A stretch of 64,000 nt of DNA from Candidatus Hecatella orcuttiae (GTDB taxonomy: Archaea; Thermoproteota; Bathyarchaeia; Hecatellales; Hecatellaceae): NCBI GenBank assembly GCA_002011035.2, contig MTLY02000003.1:551194-615193 (forward strand), given 5' to 3'. Position numbers and translations under genes: made by a program. The notes under the pieces are model-generated. The model saw nothing but the letters and a program-made list of their open reading frames with translations. It was not told the DNA's origin and made no database searches. Shown one piece after another: positions 51,511-59,372 of the stretch (the stretch's first letter is position 1; every line of letters starts with the position of its first letter).

Positions 51511-51764
51511 TTTCTGCTCTCCTTTTTATAAATTCTTGAAAGCAAATTAAAAAGCTTACTGCTATTTGACGGTGTGAAATGATCAAATTTGACACAAATA
51601 CATCTACCTAAACGAATTACGATGAATTTTGTATGCTTTTTCTTAACGAAAATTCAAAAACCGGCTGCTCTTTTTCATTTAAAGCTTCTTTACGGAAAAC
51701 CATTAAAAACTACAGAATGGAAAAAATGGGCAGGAATAAATATCATAAAAAAAGGGGGAGAGAT

Positions 51765-52907
51765 TTAACCTTTCACTCCTAGAAGTGGACGGATTTCTTC
51801 GTCAAACCGTGCAGTCCACTCTTCCATTTTCTCCCGCGCCACCAGCGGATCGTATGCATACGCGTATTTTTCAATCTCTTCCTTGGTCAAGGCGTAGGGA
51901 TACGCAGCGGCCTCTGCATTTATGTTTGTTGGGAACTGGCCTAGTCGTGCAGCTGATTCTTCGTTTATCTCTCGGTCCAAAGCTAGGTTCACGTATTTGA
52001 AGGCCCATTCTTTTCTGGGACTGTTTGTCACGTGCAGAGTCCATTCTCCTAAGTGAACTGGATGCTTCTCGGAGGCGGCGGCGAATGCCACGGCAACCCC
52101 TCTCTCCAGTAATGGTAGGAGGCTGTCGTTTGTTGAACCTAGGTGCACGTTGATTTCTCCCCTTTCGATAGAACTGATGATGTCCCCTACTGTTGGGGTG
52201 ATGAGCGTGATGTTCGGCGCTATCTTTTTCAGCAATTCCCATCCGGGCTCTGGATTATATTCGTCTCCACCCATAGCATAAGCCAGCCGCAGCAAGGTTA
52301 CTCCGCCATAATAGCCAATGGGAACTATTCCTATCCTGTATTGAGGGTCAGCAAGGTCTTCCATGGACACCGGCTCGTCAACTAGATCGGTACGATATAG
52401 TGTTCGTACGTGAGACATGAAATTGGCTACACCGTAGATTTTACCATTGTATACCGTCATGTATTCGTCGGGGATTTCTTCCAAATTCGGCATTTCCTCC
52501 ACCGGGAAGGGGGCTATGATGTTGTCTATAGCGGCTTCCAAACCTGCGACATGGGTAGCACCCCAGACATCGTTGAAATAGTTAGGTAGGTCAGCTCTGA
52601 TCTTGGCCAGCCCCTCTGTGGAATAAGCCTCTACCTCATACCTTACAGGAATACCGAATTCTGCTTCGAACATTTCGTTAATATATTCAAACGCTGCCCT
52701 GGATTTGGGGTCTCCCCAAGCTAAGAGTGTTATAAAGTCCGGCTTCGGTACTGGCGTAGGCGTGGGTGTAGGCGTCGGTGTTGGAGCCGGGGCTGGGGGC
52801 CTTGTGGCCTGCCAGGCGGCGTAGCCGCCCACACCAGCCACCACCACAGCCACAACCGCAGCAACACCGTATTTTAGGGCGCTTCTACGAGATTCGGAAG
52901 ATGTCAA
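51765..52907 (-). CDS. Secreted solute-binding protein, PotD-like, with Tat-like signal and P-T linker
   Basis: 380 aa. The N-terminus has RRSALKYGVAAVVAVVVAGVGG, i.e. a twin-arginine-type RR motif before a hydrophobic segment, then a P-T repeat linker (PAPTPTPTPTPTPVP) and the binding domain. TLLAWGDPKSRAAFEYINEMFEAEFGI, WGATHVAGLEAAI, GIVPIGYYGGVTLLRL and INVHLGSTNDSLLPLLERG fit the extracellular polyamine/Fe-siderophore/phosphonate-type family. It probably stays membrane-anchored. Separate transcription unit from the other pot genes (254 nt gap). Divergent from the corrinoid gene, so both could be co-regulated. Confidence 0.82.
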   Translation of the reverse strand: MTSSESRRSALKYGVAAVVAVVVAGVGGYAAWQATRPPAPAPTPTPTPTPTPVPKPDFITLLAWGDPKSRAAFEYINEMFEAEFGIPVRYEVEAYSTEGLAKIRADLPNYFNDVWGATHVAGLEAAIDNIIAPFPVEEMPNLEEIPDEYMTVYNGKIYGVANFMSHVRTLYRTDLVDEPVSMEDLADPQYRIGIVPIGYYGGVTLLRLAYAMGGDEYNPEPGWELLKKIAPNITLITPTVGDIISSIERGEINVHLGSTNDSLLPLLERGVAVAFAAASEKHPVHLGEWTLHVTNSPRKEWAFKYVNLALDREINEESAARLGQFPTNINAEAAAYPYALTKEEIEKYAYAYDPLVAREKMEEWTARFDEEIRPLLGVKG

Positions 52908-52941
52908 GAACTTTCACCGGTTTAGTCTATTACCAGATATC

Positions 52942-52951
52942 TTATATATAA
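52942..52951 (-). promoter_or_regulatory. TTATATATAA box serving the PotD-like gene
   Basis: A perfect palindromic TATA box ~35 bases before the potD-like start (52907). Because the sequence is symmetric it could also work in the other direction. Confidence 0.45.
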
Positions 52952-53005
52952 AAGTTTCGAGAAAAAATAGATGGAAATATTAATCAGCATCCCCATTAGA
53001 AAATC

Positions 53006-53012
53006 TTATATA
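53006..53012 (+). promoter_or_regulatory. TATA box of the corrinoid protein/methyltransferase operon
   Basis: TTATATA (within ATCTTATATAG) sits ~48-54 bases before the TTG start at 53060. The same ATCTTATATA occurs at 52939-52948 near the potD-like promoter. Confidence 0.45.
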
Positions 53013-53032
53013 GATAATGAAATGAAAATTAT

Positions 53033-53054
53033 ATCCCCTCATAATTTGGGGGAT
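53033..53054 (+). promoter_or_regulatory. Hairpin covering the ribosome-binding site of the corrinoid gene
   Basis: ATCCCC (53033-53038) can pair with GGGGAT (53049-53054), loop of 10 bases. The GGGGGA run is also the best Shine-Dalgarno for the TTG at 53060, so the hairpin could control translation. Confidence 0.3.
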
Positions 53055-53059
53055 TTCCT

Positions 53060-53707
53060 TTGTCCAAAGAAGAAGTTTTGGAAAAGCTACGCAGAAGTTT
53101 TCTCAGCTACGATGAGGAAGCCACTCGAAAGGCTGCGGCGGAGGCTCTCGCTGCGGGAGTAGACCCCTTGGAGGCTGTAAGCGTCCTTACAGAGACTATC
53201 AGAGAGCTAGGTGAGAAATTTTCTAAGATGGAAATCTTTCTCCCCGACTTGATGCTGGCGGCAGATGCCATGAGAGCTGGATTAACCGTGTTGAAGCCGG
53301 AGTTGATGAAAAGAAAGGCGGAGACCAGAACTCTAGGTAAGATTCTAATAGGTGTGGTGAAGGGGGACATCCACGACATCGGTAAAACCATTCTGGTCAC
53401 GATGCTAGAGGCCGAGGGTTTCGAAGTGATCGACTTGGGAAAAGATGTTCCCATAAGAAAATTTGTGGAAGAAGCTCAAACTCACAACCCTGACATCATT
53501 GCCGCTTCCGCTTTGATGACGACGACGAGGCCTGAGCAAAGAGGACTTATTGAATATCTTAAACATCTGGGCTTCAGGGACAAATATAAGGTTATGGTGG
53601 GAGGCGGTGCGGTGACAAGTCAGTATGCCGAAGAGATAGGCGCTGATGGATACGGTGAAAACGCCCCTGAAGCTGTGGAAGTTGCAAAAAAACTGATTTC
53701 TAAGTGA
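53060..53707 (+). CDS. Corrinoid (methyl-carrying) protein of the MtmC/MttC family
   Basis: 215 aa from TTG 53060. Residues 1-~90 are the four-helix B12-binding cap; residues ~95-215 the Rossmann-like cobalamin domain with GDIHDIGK (Asp103, His105 as lower cobalt ligand, Gly108) and MVGGGAVT. This is the single-carbon carrier that accepts methyl from a substrate-specific MtxB protein. 14 nt before the first MtmB homologue, so it is the natural partner of both. A reductive activase (RamA) and an MtbA-like second methyltransferase are not in the window. Confidence 0.9.
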   Translation: MSKEEVLEKLRRSFLSYDEEATRKAAAEALAAGVDPLEAVSVLTETIRELGEKFSKMEIFLPDLMLAADAMRAGLTVLKPELMKRKAETRTLGKILIGVVKGDIHDIGKTILVTMLEAEGFEVIDLGKDVPIRKFVEEAQTHNPDIIAASALMTTTRPEQRGLIEYLKHLGFRDKYKVMVGGGAVTSQYAEEIGADGYGENAPEAVEVAKKLISK

Positions 53708-53721
53708 AGGGGAGTTCAGTT

Positions 53722-53899
53722 TTGTCGAGGTCTAGGGTGTGGGAGCTTTGGCGGAGGGCTGAGACGGGTCCTCTCTGCCCGGAGCGGGAGTTTGACCTGA
53801 AGAGGTTTTATCCGGCTGTGAAGAGGCTGGTGAAGGAGTACGACATAACATACGACCCTGAAACCGTCATCCCCACCGACAACACCCTCATCGACGACG
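53722..53899 (+). repeat. 178-bp perfect direct repeat, first copy (5' end of MtmB homologue 1)
   Basis: Identical base for base to 55139-55316. It covers the start codon and first ~59 codons; both flanks differ sharply (53900 onward and before 53722). Confidence 0.95.
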
Positions 53900-55110
53900 T
53901 TTTCAAGGCGGGGATCGATCTACTGACCGAAGTGGGGGTGCTTTGCCCGGATACCGAGAAGATTATTCAGTTGGAGGAGCGGGAGGTCAAAGAATCCTTA
54001 GCTACCCTCTCCGGTGAAATGACGGTAGGGGAAGGAAAGGACGCCTGCCTTCTGAAACATAGAAAGATGGAAGACCATGAGCCTGCACGCGTCTTCGCAG
54101 GGCCTTCAGGAAATCCCATATCCGAGGAGATGGCTATCCCCATATACCAGTCTTGCGCTCAAGAACCAACCGTCGACCTGCTTATGTACGGTACACCTAC
54201 CACAATTGCGGGTATGGTGTCAAAGGACGGTTCGCCCATGGAGATGTACGCGGAGGTCGCCAATGTACGCTGGCTGAGGGAGGCTGCCAGAAGAGCAGGA
54301 AGACCGGGTATGTTCATTATCGGTTCTGGAGCAGTAGGTGTGGCACCCGCAATACTGGCCAGCTTGGTAGAGAACGGCTATAGGAAAACCGACGGAATAC
54401 AGCTCGCAGGACTACCGCAGTTAAAAATACCTTACTTTGAACTTTGCAAGGCTGAATTCTGCATCGAGTACGGGTGCAGAGGCTGGGTTACCTCCCCAGC
54501 TTACATAGGGGGGTTACCGGGCGGACCTGAAGCGGCTGCCGTCACAGAGGTAGCTGAGTGCATAGCTGCCAATCTTGTGTTTCGCACACCTTGGGTCTGT
54601 GTGGACATTCACGACCTTCTGTATCCGCCCGGCACGTCGAGGAGGGATGTAATGAGCATGGTGAACTTGGTTACAGCTGCTCTTGCAAAGCATACCAAGT
54701 TGATTGTCTCCACCCTCTGCGACCGCGTTTATGCAGGATGTTGCACGGACATGGCTTTCTATGAATTTGCAGTGGCAGCCCTTGGAGCTGCTGTTGCTGG
54801 AGGAGACCCTATGAGTGGATGTTGCAGAGAAGGCAGGTACACCGACTACGTAACCGGTATGGAGGGAAGATGCACAGGTGAGATTGCTAAATCGGTTACA
54901 GGAATGAGGAGGGTGGATGCAAACGACATAGCGAAGGCCATCTTAGCCAAGTATGAAGACCGCCTTCCACCGAAAGGGAAACCACCCATTGGGAAGGAGT
55001 TTCGAGAATGTTACAATCCGAAAACGGTTACACCTAACAAAGAATATGTAGAACTTTATGGGAAAATTAAGAAAGAACTGGAAGATATGGGGATTAGCTA
55101 CAAATTTTAG
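53722..55110 (+). CDS. MtmB-family corrinoid methyltransferase, pyrrolysine-free (copy 1)
   Basis: 462 aa from TTG 53722, preceded by GGGGAG; full length of the monomethylamine methyltransferase MtmB (458). The signatures are ISEEMAIPIYQS, GSPMEMYAE and the C-terminal GKEFRECYNPKTVTPNKEY. In methanogen MtmB the pyrrolysine sits in AGRPGMGV-Pyl-GPETS (residue 202). Here the aligned segment is AGRPGMFI-Ile-GSGAV, with ATC at 54319-54321 encoding Ile200. No internal TAG is needed. MtmB transfers methyl from monomethylamine to its corrinoid protein; without pyrrolysine the substrate is open (as with MtgB, the Pyl-free MttB homologue that uses glycine betaine). Terminates with TAG at 55108-55110. 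Confidence 0.85.
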   Translation: MSRSRVWELWRRAETGPLCPEREFDLKRFYPAVKRLVKEYDITYDPETVIPTDNTLIDDVFKAGIDLLTEVGVLCPDTEKIIQLEEREVKESLATLSGEMTVGEGKDACLLKHRKMEDHEPARVFAGPSGNPISEEMAIPIYQSCAQEPTVDLLMYGTPTTIAGMVSKDGSPMEMYAEVANVRWLREAARRAGRPGMFIIGSGAVGVAPAILASLVENGYRKTDGIQLAGLPQLKIPYFELCKAEFCIEYGCRGWVTSPAYIGGLPGGPEAAAVTEVAECIAANLVFRTPWVCVDIHDLLYPPGTSRRDVMSMVNLVTAALAKHTKLIVSTLCDRVYAGCCTDMAFYEFAVAALGAAVAGGDPMSGCCREGRYTDYVTGMEGRCTGEIAKSVTGMRRVDANDIAKAILAKYEDRLPPKGKPPIGKEFRECYNPKTVTPNKEYVELYGKIKKELEDMGISYKF

Positions 55111-55138
55111 GTTTGTGACGCTGAGGGTAGGTGTGGAG

Positions 55139-55316
55139 TTGTCGAGGTCTAGGGTGTGGGAGCTTTGGCGGAGGGCTGAGACGGGTCCTCTCTGCCCGGA
55201 GCGGGAGTTTGACCTGAAGAGGTTTTATCCGGCTGTGAAGAGGCTGGTGAAGGAGTACGACATAACATACGACCCTGAAACCGTCATCCCCACCGACAAC
55301 ACCCTCATCGACGACG
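55139..55316 (+). repeat. 178-bp perfect direct repeat, second copy (5' end of MtmB homologue 2)
   Basis: Second copy of the block at 53722-53899, 1417 bases apart. The identity ends abruptly at 55317, with no third copy seen. Confidence 0.95.
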
Positions 55317-56533
55317 CCTTCAAAGCCGCCATCGACCTACTACTGGAAGTAGGTGTCCTTTGCACGGACACAGAAAAAATAATCAAGCTTGAAGAAGGAG
55401 AGATCAAGGAAGCTCTTGCCACTTTCCCAAAGGAGATCACCGTCGGCGAAGGCAAGGATGCTGTTACTCTAACTCATAGGAAGATCGAAGACGATAAGCC
55501 TCCTAGGATCATGGGAGGACCCAACGGTAGCCCTATATCCGAGGAGATGGCGATTCCCATCTATCAAAGCTACATCCAAGAACCTATGCTCGACATACTT
55601 TTTTATGGGACGCCGACGACGGTGGAGGGTATGGAGGTGAAAGCCGGCTCCCCCGTGGAGTTGTACGCTGAAATAGCCAATGTCTACTGGATGAAAGAAG
55701 CTGCGAGGAGAGCTGGAAGACCCGGCATATGCACTCTTGGAGCCGCGGGGGCGACTGCGGCTCCCCAGATACTGGCCAGCTTAGTGGAGGGTGGTTACAA
55801 AAAAACCGACGCTATGCAACTCAGTCCTCCTCCTCAATTGAAGGCTCCTTACTTCATGCTCTGTGAAGCAGCCCATTGCATTGAATATGGGTGCAGAGGC
55901 GTAGTCATCCCCAGTTCCATCATAGGCGGCCTAGCTGGAGGGCCTGAGGGCGCCGCCATAACCAACATTGCTGAATGCATAGCCTTCGCCATACTTTTCA
56001 ACACTCCTTGGGTGCATCCCTTCATGCCTGAGGCACTCCATGCCCCTGGATGCTCCGCTTATCCTCCGGAAATGGCTATGGAACTTCTGTCAATAGCCGC
56101 TTTAGTCAAACATGCGAATCTCATAATTACCAGTGGTGCGAACTCTAGGACCTTCTCAGGACTTTGCACTGATACGACCTTCTATGAGATTGCAGCACCC
56201 GCTATAGGCAAAACAGTGATAGGCGCCAACCTCCATGCAGGTTCAGCGAGGAAAGGCTACTACACCGATTACATGGCAGGCATATCAGCTCGGTGCACCG
56301 GAGAAGTAGGGTGGGCCGCTGTGGGGCTGAAACGGGAGGATGCCAACGAGATGGTTAAAACAATTATGGCAAAATACGAAGATATACTGCCACCCAAAGG
56401 AACGCCGCCCGTTGGAAAGAAATTTCAAGAGTGCTACGACGTCCAAACTGTCACACCGACAAAGGAACATGAAGACTTATATAAGAAAGTGAAAAAAGAG
56501 CTTGAAAACATAGGGTTAGCCTTTAAATATTGA
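55139..56533 (+). CDS. MtmB-family corrinoid methyltransferase, pyrrolysine-free (copy 2)
   Basis: 464 aa from TTG 55139, AGGTG just upstream; the 27-codon longer reading into copy 1 is spurious. Same family signatures: ISEEMAIPIYQSY, GSPVELYAEIANVYW and GKKFQECYDVQTVTPTKE. At the pyrrolysine position the segment is AGRPGICT-Leu-GAAGA (CTT, 55736-55738, Leu200). The first ~59 codons are identical in DNA to copy 1, the rest clearly diverged, so the two copies probably differ in substrate. 28 nt after copy 1, in one operon with the corrinoid protein. Confidence 0.85.
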   Translation: MSRSRVWELWRRAETGPLCPEREFDLKRFYPAVKRLVKEYDITYDPETVIPTDNTLIDDAFKAAIDLLLEVGVLCTDTEKIIKLEEGEIKEALATFPKEITVGEGKDAVTLTHRKIEDDKPPRIMGGPNGSPISEEMAIPIYQSYIQEPMLDILFYGTPTTVEGMEVKAGSPVELYAEIANVYWMKEAARRAGRPGICTLGAAGATAAPQILASLVEGGYKKTDAMQLSPPPQLKAPYFMLCEAAHCIEYGCRGVVIPSSIIGGLAGGPEGAAITNIAECIAFAILFNTPWVHPFMPEALHAPGCSAYPPEMAMELLSIAALVKHANLIITSGANSRTFSGLCTDTTFYEIAAPAIGKTVIGANLHAGSARKGYYTDYMAGISARCTGEVGWAAVGLKREDANEMVKTIMAKYEDILPPKGTPPVGKKFQECYDVQTVTPTKEHEDLYKKVKKELENIGLAFKY

Positions 56534-56738
56534 TTTCTTAATCCTTAAACGGGGTCTGTTTAAAAGATAGACTGAAAAGCTGAAGCTTGATTTGTGGAAA
56601 TAGCTTTTTCATTCTCATGAGTCTTGCAGGAGACGCTTTAATCTGTCCCTAAATATGCTATATCGCCCCAAAAAAATGACGGCTACTCCCTTTCCAGCAT
56701 TAGTTTCTTTGAGTAGCCTATAACTGCTTTGGTTGAAA

Positions 56739-57236
56739 TCAGCGTAATCTTGGTTTTTTAACGTTGTTCACCAGAAGTTTAATCAGTTCTTTTTCTTGGG
56801 ATCTAGCTGAAAGGGCCTCTAGGTTTGTGAGTTCCAATGCTTCTTTGGGGCAAGCCTTAATGCAGGCAGGATCTCCACCGCAGAGGTCGCAGACAACTAC
56901 AACTTTTCTATCAGGATGTAAGGTTAACGCTCCGATGTCGCAAGCGTCGATGCATAGGCCGCAGCCTGTGCACTTTTCATCGTCAACGATTATTATACCT
57001 GTCGAAGGATCTTTGGTTAAAGCTTCCAGGGGGCAGCTTTCGACGCAAGGCGGGTTTTCACATAGTTTACATGCTAAAGCCATATTGCCGACAGCTTCAG
57101 CTTCAACAATACGAACTGTCTTTATCCGACTCAGCAGAGGGTTGAACTTTCCCTCCTTCACAGCTGAGCATATCAGTTCGCAGATACGGCAGCCTGTACA
57201 TTTCTCAGGACTCGCTACTACATAGCTACGTTCCAT
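56739..57236 (-). CDS. 4Fe-4S ferredoxin-like electron-transfer protein (AOR partner)
   Basis: 165 aa. Motifs: CTGCRICELICSA, CKLCENPPCVESCP, CTGCGLCIDAC and CDLCGGDPACIKACP, for up to four 4Fe-4S clusters. Starts immediately after the AOR stop (57237/57236), so it is cotranscribed with and most likely the electron acceptor of this AOR. The last ~20 residues are basic. Confidence 0.85.
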   Translation of the reverse strand: MERSYVVASPEKCTGCRICELICSAVKEGKFNPLLSRIKTVRIVEAEAVGNMALACKLCENPPCVESCPLEALTKDPSTGIIIVDDEKCTGCGLCIDACDIGALTLHPDRKVVVVCDLCGGDPACIKACPKEALELTNLEALSARSQEKELIKLLVNNVKKPRLR

Positions 57237-59075
57237 CTAGTTCCCTCCATACGTCACCATATCAAGCCCTAATTTGGCGAGTTTTTCCTTCGGAGGTATA
57301 CCCTCCGCACTCCAGCCGCGAGCTTTAAAGTAGGCTTCCAAAAGGAGGCTTCGCTCCTCCTCGGTAAATCTGATCCCCTTCAACGGACCGTTACCTATGG
57401 GTTCTTTGAAGATTCGAGCGGGATAGGTTTCATCTTTCAGGGTCCACCCTTCTCTGATGTTGTAACTTTTTTCAAGTGTGTAGATTCTTTCCCCGGCTAA
57501 GCTCAGTTCTTCAACACTCAGAAATAACCCGGTTGCCAACCGGTAGAGTTCAGCTATCTGCTCATAGCCTGTAATCACTTTTCTCGTAAACTTGCAGAGG
57601 ATCAAGGAATCGATGACAGCCCAAAGGTTTTCCCTGTCAGCCACTAACCTGCCATAGGCTGGATCCGCCTTAGTCCCTTCGACCTTACCTGCCAAGTCAA
57701 AGTCGTAGGCGCTGGCGGTCATATGGTGGCCGCCGCGAGTTGAGGTCATAAATGCAAGAGCACAAACCTTCAGACCTCTTACCTCGTAGTCTGGTAACTC
57801 CAATCCCTTACTGTGCATGGCGAAATGCTGGGAGTCCTTCCCAAGCTTTTCAGAGGCTCTTTTCACACCTTCAGCCAAGAGGTCTCCTATGCCCTTGCGG
57901 TAGGCTATCTTTCTGATAATTTCCAAAACGGCCTCCCCGTTTCCGAATTTGAGCTCAAGACCGCCTGTGTCTTCCCGGGTCAGCAAGCCTTTTTGGTAAC
58001 ATTCCATAGCCCAGCCTATGGTAACTCCGACGCTTATGGTATCAACACCGTATCGGTCAGAAAACTCTGTAGCCTTGACCATCAACTGATAGTTACCTAC
58101 TCCTGTGGAGAGGCCTAACCCGTAGAGGCTTTCCTGCTCGACGCTGGCTGTAGTCCCTTTATAAGGTCCGTTCTTCAGAACGGTTACGGGATCGCAGGCT
58201 ATGGGGCAACCTTGACATGCTATCATCTTCGGGTGATAACGTTCTTTCGTGGTTTCTCCGGTAAACTCTTCATGAAGCACATGGTCGCTGGACTGCTGCC
58301 AGTTTCTCGTCGGCGAGATGCCCATTTCGCTAAGGGAAATCATTCCTCCGGGAGTGCCGTATAGCCTGTAGTATTTCGTGGCATCACCTTGGCAATCCTT
58401 GTAGAGTCTATTGCAATACTCAACCAATTCATCTATTTTCGCCACCTCTAAAGACTTGGAGCCGCGAACTGCCAGGGCTTTGAGTTTTTTAGACCCCATC
58501 ACAGCACCCATCCCTGTTCTGCCTGCTTGTCTACTCTTGTCGCTGGTTATACAGGCATATCTGACTAGGTTTTCCCCCGCGGGGCCTATTGCCGCAACGC
58601 TGATGTCCCTGTCGCCTATTGTCTCCTTTATCATGTCTTCCGTTTCCCATGAATCCCTCCCCCATAGGTCCTTCGCATCTTTAAACTGCACCGAGTCGTC
58701 GTCGATGAAGAGGTAGGTTGGCTGGGCGGCCTTTCCGGTTATCACCACAGCGTCATATCCAGCCCATTTGAGCGTCGGACCCCAAGAGCCTGAACATACG
58801 CTTTCCCCCATGAGAAAGGTGAGGGGAGACTTGGCGTGAACTATATACTTGCCTGCGGAAGGAATGCAGGTTCCAGCAAAGGGTCCTGTGGCAAAGATTA
58901 AAACATTGGCTGGGTCGAAGGGTTCCACCCTAGGCGGAGCGTTTTTGCACAGATAGTATATGCCGAAACCGTTTCCGCCTATGTATTTCCTGCAAAATTC
59001 TTCCTGCAGTGTTTCCGATTCGATTCTCTGACGGGTTAGGTCAACATGTAAGACCTTGTTTCTATAGCTGTACAC
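57237..59075 (-). CDS. Aldehyde:ferredoxin oxidoreductase family (tungsten), methyltransferase-cluster copy
   Basis: 612 aa. Domain 1 starts RNKVLHVDLTRQRIES; GGNGFGIYYL is the pterin loop; GMGAVMGSKKLKALAVRG and ACQGCPIACD (4Fe-4S cysteines) with the later Cys in LILCKFTRK complete the site. Only moderately similar to the other AOR in this window. A likely CTATAATTTG-type promoter is in 59095-59120. It is convergent with the second MtmB homologue, 205 nt away. Substrate could be an aldehyde released in catabolism of a methylated amine or amino acid. Confidence 0.85.
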   Translation of the reverse strand: MYSYRNKVLHVDLTRQRIESETLQEEFCRKYIGGNGFGIYYLCKNAPPRVEPFDPANVLIFATGPFAGTCIPSAGKYIVHAKSPLTFLMGESVCSGSWGPTLKWAGYDAVVITGKAAQPTYLFIDDDSVQFKDAKDLWGRDSWETEDMIKETIGDRDISVAAIGPAGENLVRYACITSDKSRQAGRTGMGAVMGSKKLKALAVRGSKSLEVAKIDELVEYCNRLYKDCQGDATKYYRLYGTPGGMISLSEMGISPTRNWQQSSDHVLHEEFTGETTKERYHPKMIACQGCPIACDPVTVLKNGPYKGTTASVEQESLYGLGLSTGVGNYQLMVKATEFSDRYGVDTISVGVTIGWAMECYQKGLLTREDTGGLELKFGNGEAVLEIIRKIAYRKGIGDLLAEGVKRASEKLGKDSQHFAMHSKGLELPDYEVRGLKVCALAFMTSTRGGHHMTASAYDFDLAGKVEGTKADPAYGRLVADRENLWAVIDSLILCKFTRKVITGYEQIAELYRLATGLFLSVEELSLAGERIYTLEKSYNIREGWTLKDETYPARIFKEPIGNGPLKGIRFTEEERSLLLEAYFKARGWSAEGIPPKEKLAKLGLDMVTYGGN

Positions 59076-59372
59076 AGCGACCCCTCCCTTATTAGAGATA
59101 ATAACAAATTATAGTAGTGTTTAGATTTTTGCCATTTAAGGCTTTAGGGTTTCTGCTAGTGTCTCTGATAGGTTCAGCATCAACTCACGCCTACCCCACC
59201 GCTACCAACTTACCTTCACTTCAAGCTGAGAAGGCGATGGCTCGCTTAGTCTAGAATCCGCAGTCCCCTCCTTCCTGCGCACCCTAAACCGCCCTAGTTC
59301 TGAGGCTCAAACTGCCAAGCCAAGCCCCAAAAGCAGGACAATACCTCCCCAGCATAGAAAATAAAGAAATTT
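59076..59372. other. Intergenic region with AOR promoter only
   Basis: 297 bases without a reading frame that looks coding. The AOR promoter lies in its first ~50 bases; the rest is C-rich and shows no repeat or hairpin of note. The Lhr helicase stop is at 59373. Confidence 0.5.

Noticed and set aside
52740-52800. Microsatellite-like G/T repeat
   Set aside because: These bases encode the P-T linker of the binding protein (repeats of Pro-Thr codons), an ordinary linker of secreted archaeal proteins, not a stand-alone repeat element.
53722-55110. Pyrrolysine (TAG) recoding in the MtmB homologue
   Set aside because: No internal TAG is needed; the MtmB Pyl position is a sense codon (ATC). The TAG at 55108-55110 is at the natural C-terminus. 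Reading on would add only ~14 residues before another TAG.
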